NCBI GenBank assembly: GCA_938084905.1
Contig: CALKEQ010000005.1
Span: 1 to 64,000 of the forward strand
Length of the DNA: 64,000 nucleotides
Direction of reading: 5' to 3'
DNA from: an uncultured bacterium
GTDB lineage: Bacteria; Desulfobacterota; Syntrophorhabdia; Syntrophorhabdales; JANXAF01
Shown: piece by piece, positions 54,648-64,000 of the stretch
Numbering within the stretch: the stretch's first letter is position 1
How the letters are laid out: the number at the start of each line of letters is the position of its first letter
The notes under the pieces: model-generated
Databases searched by the model: none
The model's input: the letters and a program-made list of their open reading frames with translations, nothing else
Told to the model about the DNA's origin: nothing
Made by a program: the position numbers and the translations under genes

Positions 54648-55601
54648 GTGTCTCTGGACGGTGTTTTCATCGGAGAGCCGAAGCTTATCATGGTCGGAGG
54701 AAAAGGAGGGGTTGGTAAGACAACATGCGCCTCAGCTATAGCTTATGAGGCTGCAAAAAGAAGAAAAAGGGTCCTTGTCATATCGAGTGACCCCACACCA
54801 TCATTGTCCGACATTTTCGAAATCGACATAGGAAGTTCAGAAAAGAGGATTGCGGAGGATGTAGAACTTTTTGGGCTGGAGATCTCCTCGGATATCATCA
54901 TAAAAATGTGGAAGGAGCGGTTCGGTCCCGAAATATATGAGGTAATATCATCTTTTGCTAAAGTGGAGTACGATTTCGTCGATTACATAGGCACTGCTCC
55001 GGGAATAGAAGAGGAGTACATGCTCCATTTCATTCTTGAACTCGTGGAGGCCTCTAGATATGACATTGTGGTCTGGGATACGGCACCTGCTGGGCACACC
55101 CTCAAACTTCTCAAGCTTCCGCAGCTTTTCCTCAAACATATGGAAGCGGCAACAAGGTTTTACATGAACCTGTATAGCTATTTTGAAAAGATAAAAGACG
55201 CAGTAAGGTTGAAGGAGTCAAAGAGGAGCTTACTAGAAATAATAGCAAGCTGGGAAAAACTAGCAGAAAAGATAGTCTCATTTATAAGGGATCCTGCCAA
55301 GACTAGATATGTAATCGTCACGATACCGGAAGCCCTGGGTGTGGCTTTGACAGAAAGGATAATAAAAGAATTCGAGGAAAATGGTTTATTCGTAAATTAC
55401 ATCGTTGTAAACAACGTTATAAAGGAAGCTGATTGCGAGTTCCACAGAAGGAGAAAAAATATGCAGGAAGGGTATATATCCGCCTTGAGGAAAAAATATC
55501 CCCTTTGCGACATAGTCGAACTTCCCCTTTTTCCGGAGGAGGTAAAAGGTCTAAAAAGGATAGACAAAATAAGGGGAGAGCTTTTTACGTACGGTGATTA
55601 G
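54648..55601 (+). CDS. ArsA/GET3-family ATPase
   Basis: 317 residues: deviant Walker A GGKGGVGKTTCASA (about 17-30), switch I region ISSDPTPSLSDIF, WDTAPAGHTLKLLKLP (switch II) and TIPEALGVALTERI. It is a single-domain member of the ArsA/Get3 family, which drives metalloid pumps or delivers tail-anchored proteins. No arsenic genes are nearby, so the role is open. First gene of a rightward run through rsmD, coaD and nfeD; its end overlaps rsmD by eight bases. Confidence 0.9.
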   Translation: MSLDGVFIGEPKLIMVGGKGGVGKTTCASAIAYEAAKRRKRVLVISSDPTPSLSDIFEIDIGSSEKRIAEDVELFGLEISSDIIIKMWKERFGPEIYEVISSFAKVEYDFVDYIGTAPGIEEEYMLHFILELVEASRYDIVVWDTAPAGHTLKLLKLPQLFLKHMEAATRFYMNLYSYFEKIKDAVRLKESKRSLLEIIASWEKLAEKIVSFIRDPAKTRYVIVTIPEALGVALTERIIKEFEENGLFVNYIVVNNVIKEADCEFHRRRKNMQEGYISALRKKYPLCDIVELPLFPEEVKGLKRIDKIRGELFTYGD

Positions 55602-56148
55602 CATAACAGGAGGATTATTCCGAGGGAAAAAGATCTCAACTTATAAGGCGAGGAAGGTACGTTACACATCCTCCAAGGTACGGGAGTCCATATTCAACCT
55701 GATCGGAGATGTATCGGGCTTAAAAGTCCTGGAACTTTTTGCAGGATCTGGAATCTTTTCGTTCGAAGCTATAAGCAGAGGAGCAGTTTCATGTGTTCTT
55801 GTGGAAAATGATGCTAAAATGGTAGCGCTCCTAAAAAAGAATATAGAGCTTCTGAAGGTTAAAGAAAAGTGCCTCGTTTTAGAAATGGATGTTTACAGGG
55901 CCATACCTTTTCTTTATAAGAAAGGGGACAAATATGATATAATTTTCCTTGACCCTCCTTATGAGATGGGTCACGTAAGTGAGAGTCTTAAAATGCTGAG
56001 AAAAAACCCGCTATACGCAGGAGATTCCGTAATAGTGGTCGAACATTCAAAAAGGGAAATCCCCGAACTGGAGGAAGGAAAAAAAATGGTTACCAAAAGA
56101 TACGGGGATACTTGCGTAAGCCTATTCTGGGTCAGAGGAGAAGAGTGA
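55594..56148 (+). CDS. rsmD: 16S rRNA (guanine966-N2)-methyltransferase RsmD
   Basis: 184 residues. ITGGLFRGKKI at the start, RYTSSKVRESIFNLI, VLELFAGSGIFSFEAISRGA (SAM site) and IIFLDPPYEMG (catalytic DPPY) are RsmD motifs. It methylates G966 of 16S rRNA. It starts with GTG inside arsA and is followed by coaD with no gap, a very common pairing. Confidence 0.94.
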   Translation: MISITGGLFRGKKISTYKARKVRYTSSKVRESIFNLIGDVSGLKVLELFAGSGIFSFEAISRGAVSCVLVENDAKMVALLKKNIELLKVKEKCLVLEMDVYRAIPFLYKKGDKYDIIFLDPPYEMGHVSESLKMLRKNPLYAGDSVIVVEHSKREIPELEEGKKMVTKRYGDTCVSLFWVRGEE

Positions 56149-56640
56149 ATGAGGAGAAAGACTGCTGTATATCCAGGTTCTTTTGATCCCATAACTTACG
56201 GCCATTTGGATATTCTGGACAGGGGACTTCTAATCTTTGACAGGATTATTATAGCAATCGCAAAGAACATTCAAAAGGAGGCTCTTTTCTCAGTTGAGGA
56301 AAGAGCTGAAATGATAAGGGAGGTTGTGAAAGGAAAAAAAAACGTAATCGTCGATAGTTTTGATGGGCTCCTTGTGGATTACCTAAAGAAAGTAAAGGCA
56401 AACGTAGTTATAAGGGGACTAAGGGCTATGAGCGATTTCGAGTACGAGTTTCAAATGGCATCAATTAACAGGACACTGAATCCTGAAATCGACACCATAT
56501 TCATGATGACAAGTAAGGACTATTTCTTTGTAAGCTCGAGAACTGTAAAAGAAGTAGCCTCCTTTGGCGGCTCTGTAAGGGATTTTGTTCCGCCGATTGT
56601 GGAAAAAAAGCTAAAGGAAAAATTTGGAAACCTCTCATGA
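56149..56640 (+). CDS. coaD: Phosphopantetheine adenylyltransferase
   Basis: 163 residues. YPGSFDPITYGHLDILDRG (nucleotide site), VVIRGLRAMSDFEYEFQMA and YFFVSSRTVKEVASFGG are CoaD signatures. It makes dephospho-CoA. It starts directly after rsmD and overlaps nfeD by four bases. Another CoA gene, coaBC, lies 2 kb downstream. Confidence 0.96.
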   Translation: MRRKTAVYPGSFDPITYGHLDILDRGLLIFDRIIIAIAKNIQKEALFSVEERAEMIREVVKGKKNVIVDSFDGLLVDYLKKVKANVVIRGLRAMSDFEYEFQMASINRTLNPEIDTIFMMTSKDYFFVSSRTVKEVASFGGSVRDFVPPIVEKKLKEKFGNLS

Positions 56641-57935
56641 AGAGAATCATTTTTTTCCTACTTGTCTTCTTTTTTTTCTTTCTAAATGAGCTTCCAAAAA
56701 CCGAGGCGTCTTCAGGTGAAATATACCAGATACAAATTCAGGGCGTGATCAACCCTCCCATTGCTGGTTTCATAAAGGAAGCCATTGAAAGTACAGAGGC
56801 AAAAAAAGGGGAAGCTTTACTTATCCTTCTTGATACTCCTGGTGGTCTCGATACGTCCATGAGAGAGATTGTAAAGGCAATAATGGAATCTGAAGTTCCC
56901 ATTATTGTCTATGTTGCTCCCTCTGGAGCACGAGCAGCTTCAGCTGGGAGCATAATTCTTTTGGCTGCTCACATAGCTGCAATGGCACCAGGAACCAATG
57001 CGGGAGCCGCTCATCCAGTCACCATAGGGAAGGAAAAGGTTGATAAGGAAATGATGAAGAAGGTTGTAAGGGATGCGGAGGCCTATGCTAAAAGCATTGC
57101 AATGAAAAGAAAGAGAAATGCAGAATGGGCATCTAAAGCTGTACGGGAAAGTGCCTCAGTAACTGCAGAGGAGGCGCTAAAGAACAATGTGATAGATGTT
57201 GTTGCAAATGATGTTGAGGATTTACTAAACAAGATAGACGGGAAACTTGTGGAAACAAGGACAGGAAAAAAGATCTTAAAAACCAAAAAGAAAAACGTAG
57301 TAGATATAAAGATGCCTTTCAAGTTCAGGTTTCTATCCTATATAAGTGACCCAAATGTGGCTTACATTCTCATGATGATCGGTCTTTACGGCATACTTTT
57401 CGAAATTTACAACCCCGGATCTATATTTCCGGGAGTAGTTGGAGGAATATGCATAATTCTCGCTCTTTATTCATTCCAAGCTCTCCCGATAAGTTACGCC
57501 GGTCTCTTCCTCATAATTCTTGGAATAATCTTTTTCATACTTGAGCTAAAGATTGTAAGCCATGGGCTTCTCGCTATTGCCGGCATAATTTCTATAGTAC
57601 TTGGATCCATAATGCTTATCGACCTTCCCTCAAGTTATCTTTCTATCTCCTGGAAATCCATCCTCGCAGTTGCCGTAATATCTGCAATCTTCTTCCTGGT
57701 TGTGCTCTCTTACGCGGTAAAGGCTCAATTCTCCAAGGTGAGGACTGGCATGGAAGGACTGATCGGCGAACAAGGGGTTGCAAAAACGGACATATACCAA
57801 CAGGGAAAGGTAATGGTACAAGGGGAACTTTGGAGCGCGAAAAGCGAGGAGCCGATAAAAGCAGGGGAGACAGTTCAGGTGGAAAAGGTTGAAGGTCTCG
57901 TTTTAAAAGTAAAAAAGAAGGAGGTAAAGGAATGA
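56637..57935 (+). CDS. nfeD: NfeD-family membrane protease (long form)
   Basis: 432 residues: signal peptide (about 1-23), a ClpP-class serine protease domain (about 27-230) with [14 protein letters not shown] and the catalytic Ser in [10 protein letters not shown], four to five membrane helices (about 240-375) and a C-terminal OB-fold NfeDC domain ([13 protein letters not shown]). Long NfeD proteins cleave the tails of stomatin partners. The slipin gene follows with a four-base overlap, the standard pair. Confidence 0.94.
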   Translation: MKRIIFFLLVFFFFFLNELPKTEASSGEIYQIQIQGVINPPIAGFIKEAIESTEAKKGEALLILLDTPGGLDTSMREIVKAIMESEVPIIVYVAPSGARAASAGSIILLAAHIAAMAPGTNAGAAHPVTIGKEKVDKEMMKKVVRDAEAYAKSIAMKRKRNAEWASKAVRESASVTAEEALKNNVIDVVANDVEDLLNKIDGKLVETRTGKKILKTKKKNVVDIKMPFKFRFLSYISDPNVAYILMMIGLYGILFEIYNPGSIFPGVVGGICIILALYSFQALPISYAGLFLIILGIIFFILELKIVSHGLLAIAGIISIVLGSIMLIDLPSSYLSISWKSILAVAVISAIFFLVVLSYAVKAQFSKVRTGMEGLIGEQGVAKTDIYQQGKVMVQGELWSAKSEEPIKAGETVQVEKVEGLVLKVKKKEVKE

Positions 57936-58684
57936 TTCCAATTTACGCCTTTTTGATCATCATCATAATCTTCATCCTTGCAAGCGCAATAAAGATACTG
58001 AACGAGTATGAGCGTGGAGTAGTTTTCAGGCTTGGAAGGGTTTTGGGTAGTCCTAAGGGACCGGGTCTTGTCCTTTTGATTCCTGTTGTTGATAGAATGG
58101 TCAGAGTCAGCCTGAGAACAGTTGTTCTGGACGTTCCCCCTCAGGATGTGATAACCAGGGACAACGTTTCCATCAAAGTCAACGCTGTTGTCTACTTCAG
58201 GGTTATAGATGCTCTGAAAGCAATTATAAGCGTTGAGAATTATCTCTATGCCACAAGTCAGCTGGCCCAGACCACCCTTCGAAGTGTACTCGGTCAGGCA
58301 GAGCTTGATGAGCTCCTCGCCCACAGGGAAAAAATAAATGAGCGGCTTCAGGAAATACTCGACCAGCATACAGAATCTTGGGGCATTAAGGTCTCCAATG
58401 TGGAGGTAAAAAATGTGGACCTGCCACAGGAGATGCTTAGAGCAATCGCCAAACAGGCTGAGGCTGAAAGGGAAAGAAGGGCGAAGATAATAGGTGCTGA
58501 AGGAGAATATCAGGCAGCTTCAAAGCTCGCAGAGGCATCTGATATACTTTCAAGGAATCCAATGGCCTTACAGCTACGGTACCTTCAGACTCTAATAGAA
58601 ATAGCAACAGAGAAAAACTCTACAATCATATTTCCAATTCCAATCGATCTCATCAGGTCCTTCTTAGAGAGAGAAAGGAGATGA
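57932..58684 (+). CDS. Slipin (stomatin/prohibitin homologue)
   Basis: 250 residues: one N-terminal membrane segment, then the SPFH domain ([43 protein letters not shown] split at the strand), an oligomerising coiled coil and [27 protein letters not shown] split at the end. It forms membrane scaffolds with NfeD. An 87-base gap to coaBC follows, in which I recognise nothing. Confidence 0.95.
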   Translation: MIPIYAFLIIIIIFILASAIKILNEYERGVVFRLGRVLGSPKGPGLVLLIPVVDRMVRVSLRTVVLDVPPQDVITRDNVSIKVNAVVYFRVIDALKAIISVENYLYATSQLAQTTLRSVLGQAELDELLAHREKINERLQEILDQHTESWGIKVSNVEVKNVDLPQEMLRAIAKQAEAERERRAKIIGAEGEYQAASKLAEASDILSRNPMALQLRYLQTLIEIATEKNSTIIFPIPIDLIRSFLERERR

Positions 58685-58771
58685 GAGGCTGTTCGACTTG
58701 GCGGTTGTGGCTTTAAGCTTTGTGGATCCCATCGAGAAGACCGGTTCTATTTGAAAAGTGCAAGGTGAGAG

Positions 58772-60010
58772 ATGTTCACAAATTTAAGGAATAAAGAGAT
58801 CATAATCGCTGTGACAGGTGGAATAGCGGCTTATAAAACGTGCGAGCTTGTGAGAGAGCTCACAAAGAGAGGGGCAAGCGTACATGTGGTAATGACTAAG
58901 AACGCGACTCAATTCGTCTCTCCACTAACCTTTCAGACCCTTTCTGGCCATCCAGTCATTCACGAAATGTTTCAACTTTTCACGGGTCCAAAGATTGGCC
59001 ATATTGCCCTCTCTGACATAGCTGACCAGATGGTTATAGTCCCCGCAACCGCAAACATAATAGGCAAAATAGCCAATGGCATAGCGGATGATTTTCTGAC
59101 AACTATGGTTATGGCTACAACAGTACCCGTACTCTTTGTGCCGTCGATGAATACGAAAATGTGGGAAAGCAAAATAGTCCAGATGAACATCCAGAGATTG
59201 AAGGAAGCTGGTTATGAACTAATGGAACCTGGAGTGGGGGACTTGGCTTGTGGGACAAAGGGCAAAGGCAGACTCCCCCCAATTCCGGATATAATCGAAA
59301 AGATGGAAGACATCTTTACAGAGAAGGACCTCTCAGGCGAACGGGTAGTCGTGACTGCCGGTCCTACTATCGAGTACATAGATCCCGTAAGATGTATAAC
59401 CAACAGATCTTCAGGAAAAATGGGCTATGCGATTGCGAAAATTGCAAGGAGGAGGGGGGCGGAAACTACTCTCATAAGTGGAGAGACTTATCTGCCCCCA
59501 CCAAGGAGTGACATAAACTTTGTGAAGGTACGCACTGCAATTGAGATGAAAGAGGCTGTAATGAGGTTCTTTGAAGATGCTACAATCATAATTAAAGCTG
59601 CGGCTGTAGCTGATTTCAGGTGCAAAAAAGAAAGCATTAAAAAGATAAAGAAGAATGATGAAGAGGACTTATACGTGCTTGAACTGGAAAAGAACCCGGA
59701 CATTCTAGGAGATCTTGGAAAAATAAAGGGGAACAGGATACTCGTTGGTTTTGCGGCAGAAACTGAAAATCTGGTTGAGAATGCTTATGAAAAACTTAAA
59801 AAAAAGAATCTAGATATAATCGTGGCAAATAACGTAGCAAAAGAGGGTATAGGATTCGGATCGGACATGAATGAGGTTACCATAATAGACGCACAGGGTC
59901 GAGTAAAACACGTTCCCAAGATGAGTAAGGAAGAGATAGCGAATATCATTCTCGATTCCGTGAAAAGGACGATAAAAAAAAGAAAGAAAAGGGAGGATGA
60001 CTGGTTGTAG
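58772..60010 (+). CDS. coaBC: Phosphopantothenoylcysteine decarboxylase / phosphopantothenate-cysteine ligase
   Basis: 412 residues. The CoaC half has VTGGIAAYKTCELVRELTK, PATANIIGKIANGIADD and PSMNTKMWES. The CoaB half has VTAGPTIEYIDPVRCITNRSSGKMGYAIA split at the loop, and AAVADFRCK. It catalyses two successive steps of CoA synthesis. GGTGAGAG precedes the ATG. Its end overlaps the Deg-like protease gene by 14 bases. Confidence 0.96.
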   Translation: MFTNLRNKEIIIAVTGGIAAYKTCELVRELTKRGASVHVVMTKNATQFVSPLTFQTLSGHPVIHEMFQLFTGPKIGHIALSDIADQMVIVPATANIIGKIANGIADDFLTTMVMATTVPVLFVPSMNTKMWESKIVQMNIQRLKEAGYELMEPGVGDLACGTKGKGRLPPIPDIIEKMEDIFTEKDLSGERVVVTAGPTIEYIDPVRCITNRSSGKMGYAIAKIARRRGAETTLISGETYLPPPRSDINFVKVRTAIEMKEAVMRFFEDATIIIKAAAVADFRCKKESIKKIKKNDEEDLYVLELEKNPDILGDLGKIKGNRILVGFAAETENLVENAYEKLKKKNLDIIVANNVAKEGIGFGSDMNEVTIIDAQGRVKHVPKMSKEEIANIILDSVKRTIKKRKKREDDWL

Positions 60011-61331
60011 GGCCTCAATTTTTTTCTCCGTCATTTTCCTCGCATGGCTTTTTGTGCCTTTATCCCTTTTAGCAGGAGTTTCACCGGTAGTAGATGTGGT
60101 AAGAAAGGCGAGTCCTGCTATTGTAAACATAAGGACGGAGGAGCTTGCAAAAGAAGGATCTGAGAGGGAAAGAAACGTAATCAGGAGACTTATCTTTGGA
60201 GAATCCCTTGAACAGGACGATCTTTACGAGAATATAGGTTCCGGGGTCGTCATAGACCCGAAAGGAATAATCGTCACAAATGAACATCTAATTTCAAAAG
60301 CAATAAACATAAGGGTCAGATTCATAAATGGTAAGGAATACGAGGCGGAAGTCTTAGGCTGTGATCCGGAATTCGATATTGCGATTTTGAAAATAAAAAA
60401 CGGAGAAAACTTTCCATTCCTCAAATTAAAAAAAAGACCGAATCTTTCCGTTGGAGAAAGCGTTATTGTGATTGGAAACCCTTATGGACTTTCAAGCTCA
60501 GTATCAGTTGGAGTGATAAGCGCCATAGGTAGGAATCTCAGGGTGGAGAATAAAGTCTTCGCGAACCTGATCCAGACGGATGCTGCAATCAATCCTGGCA
60601 ATAGCGGTGGAGCTCTAATCGATTCAGAGGGTAACTTAATAGGCATAGTGACAGCCATCCTTGGCGAGGGTAAGGGAATAGGATTCGCCATTCCAGCTTC
60701 TGATATTGAACCCATTGTGCTTGATCTCATGGCGCCTAAAAGAGAAAGACCGATCGTGGGGATCTTTTTTGAGAAGGTAAAAGAGGGACCTACGTTCTCT
60801 CTCCTTGTAAAAAAGGTGATAGAGAAGAGTCCGGCCGAGGCATACGGACTGAAAAAAGGAGACAGAATTGTGGAAATAAACAGAAACAGACTGAAAGAGG
60901 GGACAAAGCTCAAGGACATAATGGGAATGCTCAAAGCCAGAGAAGTTCTAGAGATTAAGATTTTGAGAGCGAATGAAAAGAAATCCGTCAATGTAAACGT
61001 GAAGGACATAGTGAGTTTCAGACCGTCTCCGATCGATAGTTCCCTTCTTGGTATAAAAGTATCTAACTTGAGCCCATACACACGGCTTAAGTACAAAATC
61101 AGGGAAAAAGAAGGTGTAGTTGTAAGGAGAACTGCAAAGGATGGTACGGGCTTCTTAGCTGGCATAAGACGGGGAGATGTGATACTCAAAATTAACAATT
61201 ACCATGTCAAAACTGTAGAGGATTTTGAAAGACTCATGCTTGAAGGTATAAAAAGAAACTACCTTCTTTATCAAGTGCTCAGGGGTAGGAGCATCTTCTT
61301 TCTTCCTTTAAAGCTTGAAAACTTACTTTAA
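59997..61331 (+). CDS. Exported trypsin-like serine protease with two PDZ domains (Deg/HtrA type)
   Basis: 444 residues: signal peptide (about 1-23), protease domain with the triad His in IVTNEHLISKA, Asp in EFDIAILKIK and Ser in NPGNSGGALIDSEG, then two PDZ domains (about 245-330 and 350-435). It probably handles misfolded envelope proteins. IVTNEHL in place of the common TNxHV is a mild variation. The ATG overlaps coaBC, with GGGAGG unusually close to it. Confidence 0.9.
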   Translation: MTGCRASIFFSVIFLAWLFVPLSLLAGVSPVVDVVRKASPAIVNIRTEELAKEGSERERNVIRRLIFGESLEQDDLYENIGSGVVIDPKGIIVTNEHLISKAINIRVRFINGKEYEAEVLGCDPEFDIAILKIKNGENFPFLKLKKRPNLSVGESVIVIGNPYGLSSSVSVGVISAIGRNLRVENKVFANLIQTDAAINPGNSGGALIDSEGNLIGIVTAILGEGKGIGFAIPASDIEPIVLDLMAPKRERPIVGIFFEKVKEGPTFSLLVKKVIEKSPAEAYGLKKGDRIVEINRNRLKEGTKLKDIMGMLKAREVLEIKILRANEKKSVNVNVKDIVSFRPSPIDSSLLGIKVSNLSPYTRLKYKIREKEGVVVRRTAKDGTGFLAGIRRGDVILKINNYHVKTVEDFERLMLEGIKRNYLLYQVLRGRSIFFLPLKLENLL

Positions 61332-61343
61332 GGGAGGCAGGCA

Positions 61344-61610
61344 ATGGACCAGGCATGGACTTTCTCCACATTCATTCTCTCTCTTTCAAGTTCCGTCCTT
61401 GTCTCCTTAGGTGAACTGCCCGATCCTATCACAAAGGAAAAAAAAGTGGACTTGAATATGGCGAGACAGACAATCTCTCTTATAGAAATTCTGAAGGAAA
61501 AGACAAAGGGGAATCTTACTGAGGAGGAGGAGAGACTTATTGAGAGTACCCTTTGTGACTTAAAACTGAAATACGTCGATGTGGCAAAAAAGGTGCAGGC
61601 TGAATTCTAA
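61344..61610 (+). CDS. DUF1844 family protein
   Basis: 88 residues. The FSTFILSLSSSVLVSLGELPDP opening (two halves of one helix-turn), LNMARQTISLIEILKEKTKGNL and the LIESTLCDLKLKYV end are typical of DUF1844, a small helical family of unknown role in Deltaproteobacteria and relatives. It follows the protease gene after 12 bases and overlaps the end of the M16 gene on the other strand. Confidence 0.87.
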   Translation: MDQAWTFSTFILSLSSSVLVSLGELPDPITKEKKVDLNMARQTISLIEILKEKTKGNLTEEEERLIESTLCDLKLKYVDVAKKVQAEF

Positions 61611-64000
61611 AATTCTTTTCCAATCACCACGAAAGCAGCCTTCTCCATAGATAAGTACTCCTTTGCTACCCTTATCACCTCCTCTTTGGTCACTCTTTTT
61701 ATCTGATCTGCCCACTTTTTAAAAAAGTTCGGACCAAGTCCGCAATGGGTGTCAATCGCCATCCTGTATGATATGTTTTTGTTAGACTGGATTGATATGA
61801 GATAGTTTCCCACAAGGTATTTCTTTGCCCTTTCTATTTCCTCATCACTGAATCCATTTCTCAAAATTCTTTCAATCTCCTTTTTCACTGTCTCCTTCAC
61901 CTCATTTAGCATTTTCGGATCAAAAGCCGCATATATGCCAATTGCTCCCGTATCGTAACCCATATGGTTAAAGAAGCTAACTGCGTAAGCATAAGGATTC
62001 TCTTCTCTGAGCACGCTGTGTATTCTACCACCCATACCAGAGAGCACCGCATCCATAACCTCAACAGCGAACCTATCCTTATCACTAAGAGAAACACCTG
62101 GAAAACCTATAACCATGTGAGCTTGTAGTATATTCTTTTCGAAGTACCTATATCCATTTCTTTTTGGGACAATCTCACGCCTCAGGTTCCTCTCTGGTCC
62201 ATCCCACTTTGAAAAAAGATCTTCTATAATTCTTTTCGCCTCCTTTACGTCCACATCGCCAGATATTGATAGAACACACCCCCTGGGAGTCACATGCTCC
62301 TCATAGGCCTTACGCAAATCCTCTATCGTAATGGAGTGTACATCCTCATAGGAGCCATGAGGGTCCTTTTCATAAGGATGGCCCTCGTAGAAAAAAGAGT
62401 TGAACTTTCTAAAGGCAAAAGAGAGAGGATCGTCATCCTTTAGCCTCAGTTCAGAAAGAACTTCATTTTTCACATTTTTTAGTTCCTCCTCTCTAAAATG
62501 AGCCTCAGTGAGGATTTCGTGCAAAATCTTCATGACCTCTTCAAAGTCCTTACTAAGAAACTTACCAGAAAGACCAAATAAATTGTATCCTGGAAATGGG
62601 TTCATCTGCCCCCCTAACGAGTCTATTGCCTTCGCCAGTTCAAAGGCATCCTGTCTCTTTGTACCTTTGAGCAACATTCTTGAAAGGACGTTGAAGAGTC
62701 CGTTTTTCCCTTTAGGCTCATCCTTAACTCCACCTACGAAGGCAACTGTAAAAGAAAAGGAGGGATTGCTTCTATTTTCATTTACCACGTACCTGAGACC
62801 GTTTTTCAGTTCGCCAAATGCTGGGTTCTTCTCTTTTTCATTAGCGCGAGGAAGAATCACAACAACGTTCTTTATCCCTCCTAAGAAGTACTTCTCAATT
62901 GTTCTTCTTACGTCTTCCTTTTCTTTTTCTTCAACCATTTTCAAAAACCTGTCCACAAATGACACGTCTCCGGTAAGAGTGTAGAAATGACCAAGCGTTC
63001 TTGCTCTCCCTTGCGCAGTTTCCATGGCATAAACGTAAGAAGCTACCACTTGGTTCTTTGCCTTTCTCAGTTCCCAGTCCTCTAAAGTTTCGCTTAGTCT
63101 TTTTATTTCTCTTTCGATTTCATCCACAACTCGCTGATAGTCTCTGCCATCAAAGTTTACAGATATCACAAATAGCCCCTCTTCCTCAGGGGCAAATAAA
63201 AACGAGGATGCTCCTGTTATGATCCCTTTTTTATTCTTTAGCTCCAGATTTAGCCTAGAACTTTCACCCTCTGTCAATAAGGCACTTAGTATCTCTAGAG
63301 TAGGTACGTCCTCGTGAAGTATGGAAGGTACTGGATATGAGATGGCTAGATATCCTTCCAGGACGTCCTTTTCAATGACTTTTGTCTTTGGATACATTTG
63401 GACAAGATCCTTCTTCTCGTAGGAGATTCTCTTTTTTCTCCCTTTCAATTTTCCGAGTTCGCTCTTTAGGTAGTCTATTACCTTTCCTTTTTCAAAATCT
63501 CCAACTATGACTAGAGTAGTTACCTCAGGAGAGTAAAGGTCCTCAAAGTAGGACACTATATCCTTTCTCGAAAGTCTACTGACCGTCTCAACGTAGCCTA
63601 TTATAGGCCTTCCATAAGGGTGATCAGCGTAGGAAAGGGAAAAGAGTTCTTTGTAAATTTTCCTTTGAGGATCATCTTCACCCATCTTTATCTCTTCCAG
63701 TATGACTCTTCTTTCTTTTTCGATTTCCTCTTCAGGAAAAATGGGATTAAAGATGGCATCAATCAAAAATGGAAGACATTCAAGGAAAGAGTCCTTCGGA
63801 ATCACCACATGGTAAACAGTATTCTCGTAGGAAGTGAAGGCATTTATTGACCCCCCAAAAGATTCAATTAGTGAAGCCACCTGCCCAGGTTTCAATCTCT
63901 CAGAGCCTTTGAAAATGAGATGCTCAATGAAATGAGTTACACCAGCATTTTGTGAATCCTCGTATTTACTACCCACTTTAACCCAGAACTGAGCGGCAAC
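61607..64000 (-). CDS. Tandem M16 family zinc peptidase (partial, runs off the right edge)
   Basis: At least 797 codons; the frame is open to the window edge (VAAQFWVKVGSKYEDS), so about 25-30 N-terminal residues are missing. Four M16 modules are fused. The first has the active HFIEHLIFKGS (H-x-x-E-H). The third has FNVLSRMLLKGT at that place and is inactive. The second and fourth carry the GESSRLNLEL and GGRIHSVLREENPYAYAV segments. Such proteins degrade peptides in clam-shell form. Most bacterial M16 enzymes of this group are two separate chains. Confidence 0.9.
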   Translation of the reverse strand, partial: VAAQFWVKVGSKYEDSQNAGVTHFIEHLIFKGSERLKPGQVASLIESFGGSINAFTSYENTVYHVVIPKDSFLECLPFLIDAIFNPIFPEEEIEKERRVILEEIKMGEDDPQRKIYKELFSLSYADHPYGRPIIGYVETVSRLSRKDIVSYFEDLYSPEVTTLVIVGDFEKGKVIDYLKSELGKLKGRKKRISYEKKDLVQMYPKTKVIEKDVLEGYLAISYPVPSILHEDVPTLEILSALLTEGESSRLNLELKNKKGIITGASSFLFAPEEEGLFVISVNFDGRDYQRVVDEIEREIKRLSETLEDWELRKAKNQVVASYVYAMETAQGRARTLGHFYTLTGDVSFVDRFLKMVEEKEKEDVRRTIEKYFLGGIKNVVVILPRANEKEKNPAFGELKNGLRYVVNENRSNPSFSFTVAFVGGVKDEPKGKNGLFNVLSRMLLKGTKRQDAFELAKAIDSLGGQMNPFPGYNLFGLSGKFLSKDFEEVMKILHEILTEAHFREEELKNVKNEVLSELRLKDDDPLSFAFRKFNSFFYEGHPYEKDPHGSYEDVHSITIEDLRKAYEEHVTPRGCVLSISGDVDVKEAKRIIEDLFSKWDGPERNLRREIVPKRNGYRYFEKNILQAHMVIGFPGVSLSDKDRFAVEVMDAVLSGMGGRIHSVLREENPYAYAVSFFNHMGYDTGAIGIYAAFDPKMLNEVKETVKKEIERILRNGFSDEEIERAKKYLVGNYLISIQSNKNISYRMAIDTHCGLGPNFFKKWADQIKRVTKEEVIRVAKEYLSMEKAAFVVIGKEF

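Noticed and set aside
58685..58771. Small RNA between slipin and coaBC
   Set aside because: The 87 bases show no tRNA, SRP RNA or 6S features and no clear promoter or terminator.

Overview
The window is a densely packed, moderately AT-rich stretch of a bacterial chromosome. Convergent genes abut or overlap, most operon genes overlap by a few bases, and no rRNA, tRNA, insertion sequence or CRISPR array was seen. The fatty-acid/glyA/riboflavin operon (yceD-rpmF-plsX-...-fabD-fabG-acpP-fabF-rpiB-glyA-comEB-nrdR-ribD-ribE-ribBA-ribH-nusB) has the order I know from Geobacter and relatives. Together with the TRAP transporter, oxygen-sensitive Fe-S enzymes, a short class-3-like hybrid cluster protein, a family B DNA polymerase and heavy AGA/AGG and Lys/Glu use, this suggests an anaerobic, probably thermophilic member of the Desulfobacterota (former Deltaproteobacteria). 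The lineage cannot be fixed further from the sequence alone.

Layout. 1-284: the end of a sodium-pump decarboxylase locus (partial beta subunit and a tiny gamma subunit) that runs off the left edge. 403-3487: an exported SagB-type nitroreductase and a family B DNA polymerase. 3555-16032: one leftward operon of eleven genes that I read as a nicotinate (or closely related N-heterocycle) degradation system. It holds an XRE-cupin regulator, an MmsA-like CoA-acylating aldehyde dehydrogenase, a three-gene TRAP importer, a two-gene molybdenum hydroxylase, an enamidase, a 6-hydroxynicotinate reductase-like Fe-S protein, an ApbE-superfamily UPF0280 protein and a DUF1185 protein. 16072-18934: a membrane metallophosphoesterase, a Dgk1-like kinase and an RlmI-type methyltransferase. 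18935-25762: a molybdenum cofactor operon headed by a radical SAM/SPASM protein. 25845-39257: the fatty-acid/one-carbon/riboflavin operon, ending in nusB and ilvE. 39328-46291: mtaB, a rhodanese-E1 fusion, a 600-base non-coding stretch, mscS, a MidA-type methyltransferase and rmuC. 46336-48874: a CRP/FNR-type regulator, a small Cys-rich protein and hcp, linked by two FNR-like boxes. 48952-54559: secDF, then serS, a GerMN protein, an isochorismatase-fold hydrolase and tatD. 54648-64000: arsA-like ATPase, rsmD, coaD, nfeD, slipin, coaBC, a Deg-like protease, a DUF1844 protein and a partial tandem M16 peptidase.

The most interesting system is the 3555-16032 operon. Its first three catalytic steps match those known from Eubacterium barkeri: nicotinate dehydrogenase, 6-hydroxynicotinate reductase and enamidase, giving 2-formylglutarate. 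The E. barkeri downstream genes (2-(hydroxymethyl)glutarate dehydrogenase, methyleneglutarate mutase) are absent from the operon. In their place is a CoA-acylating methylmalonate-semialdehyde-dehydrogenase-like enzyme. 2-Formylglutarate is a 2-substituted malonate semialdehyde, so this enzyme could convert it in one step to glutaryl-CoA and CO2. The UPF0280 protein is a plausible source of the covalent flavin known in 6-hydroxynicotinate reductase, and the neighbouring Moco operon could supply the hydroxylase cofactor.

A second pattern is regulatory. At least seven genes have a good sigma-70 type promoter whose -10 box ends only 6-10 bases before the start codon (nitroreductase, polB, yceD, mtaB, mscS, tatD, arsA), with the XRE-cupin gene close behind at 14 bases. 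This implies leaderless or nearly leaderless mRNAs. Two FNR-type boxes lie exactly 41.5 bases upstream of inferred start points of hcp and of a small Cys-rich gene.
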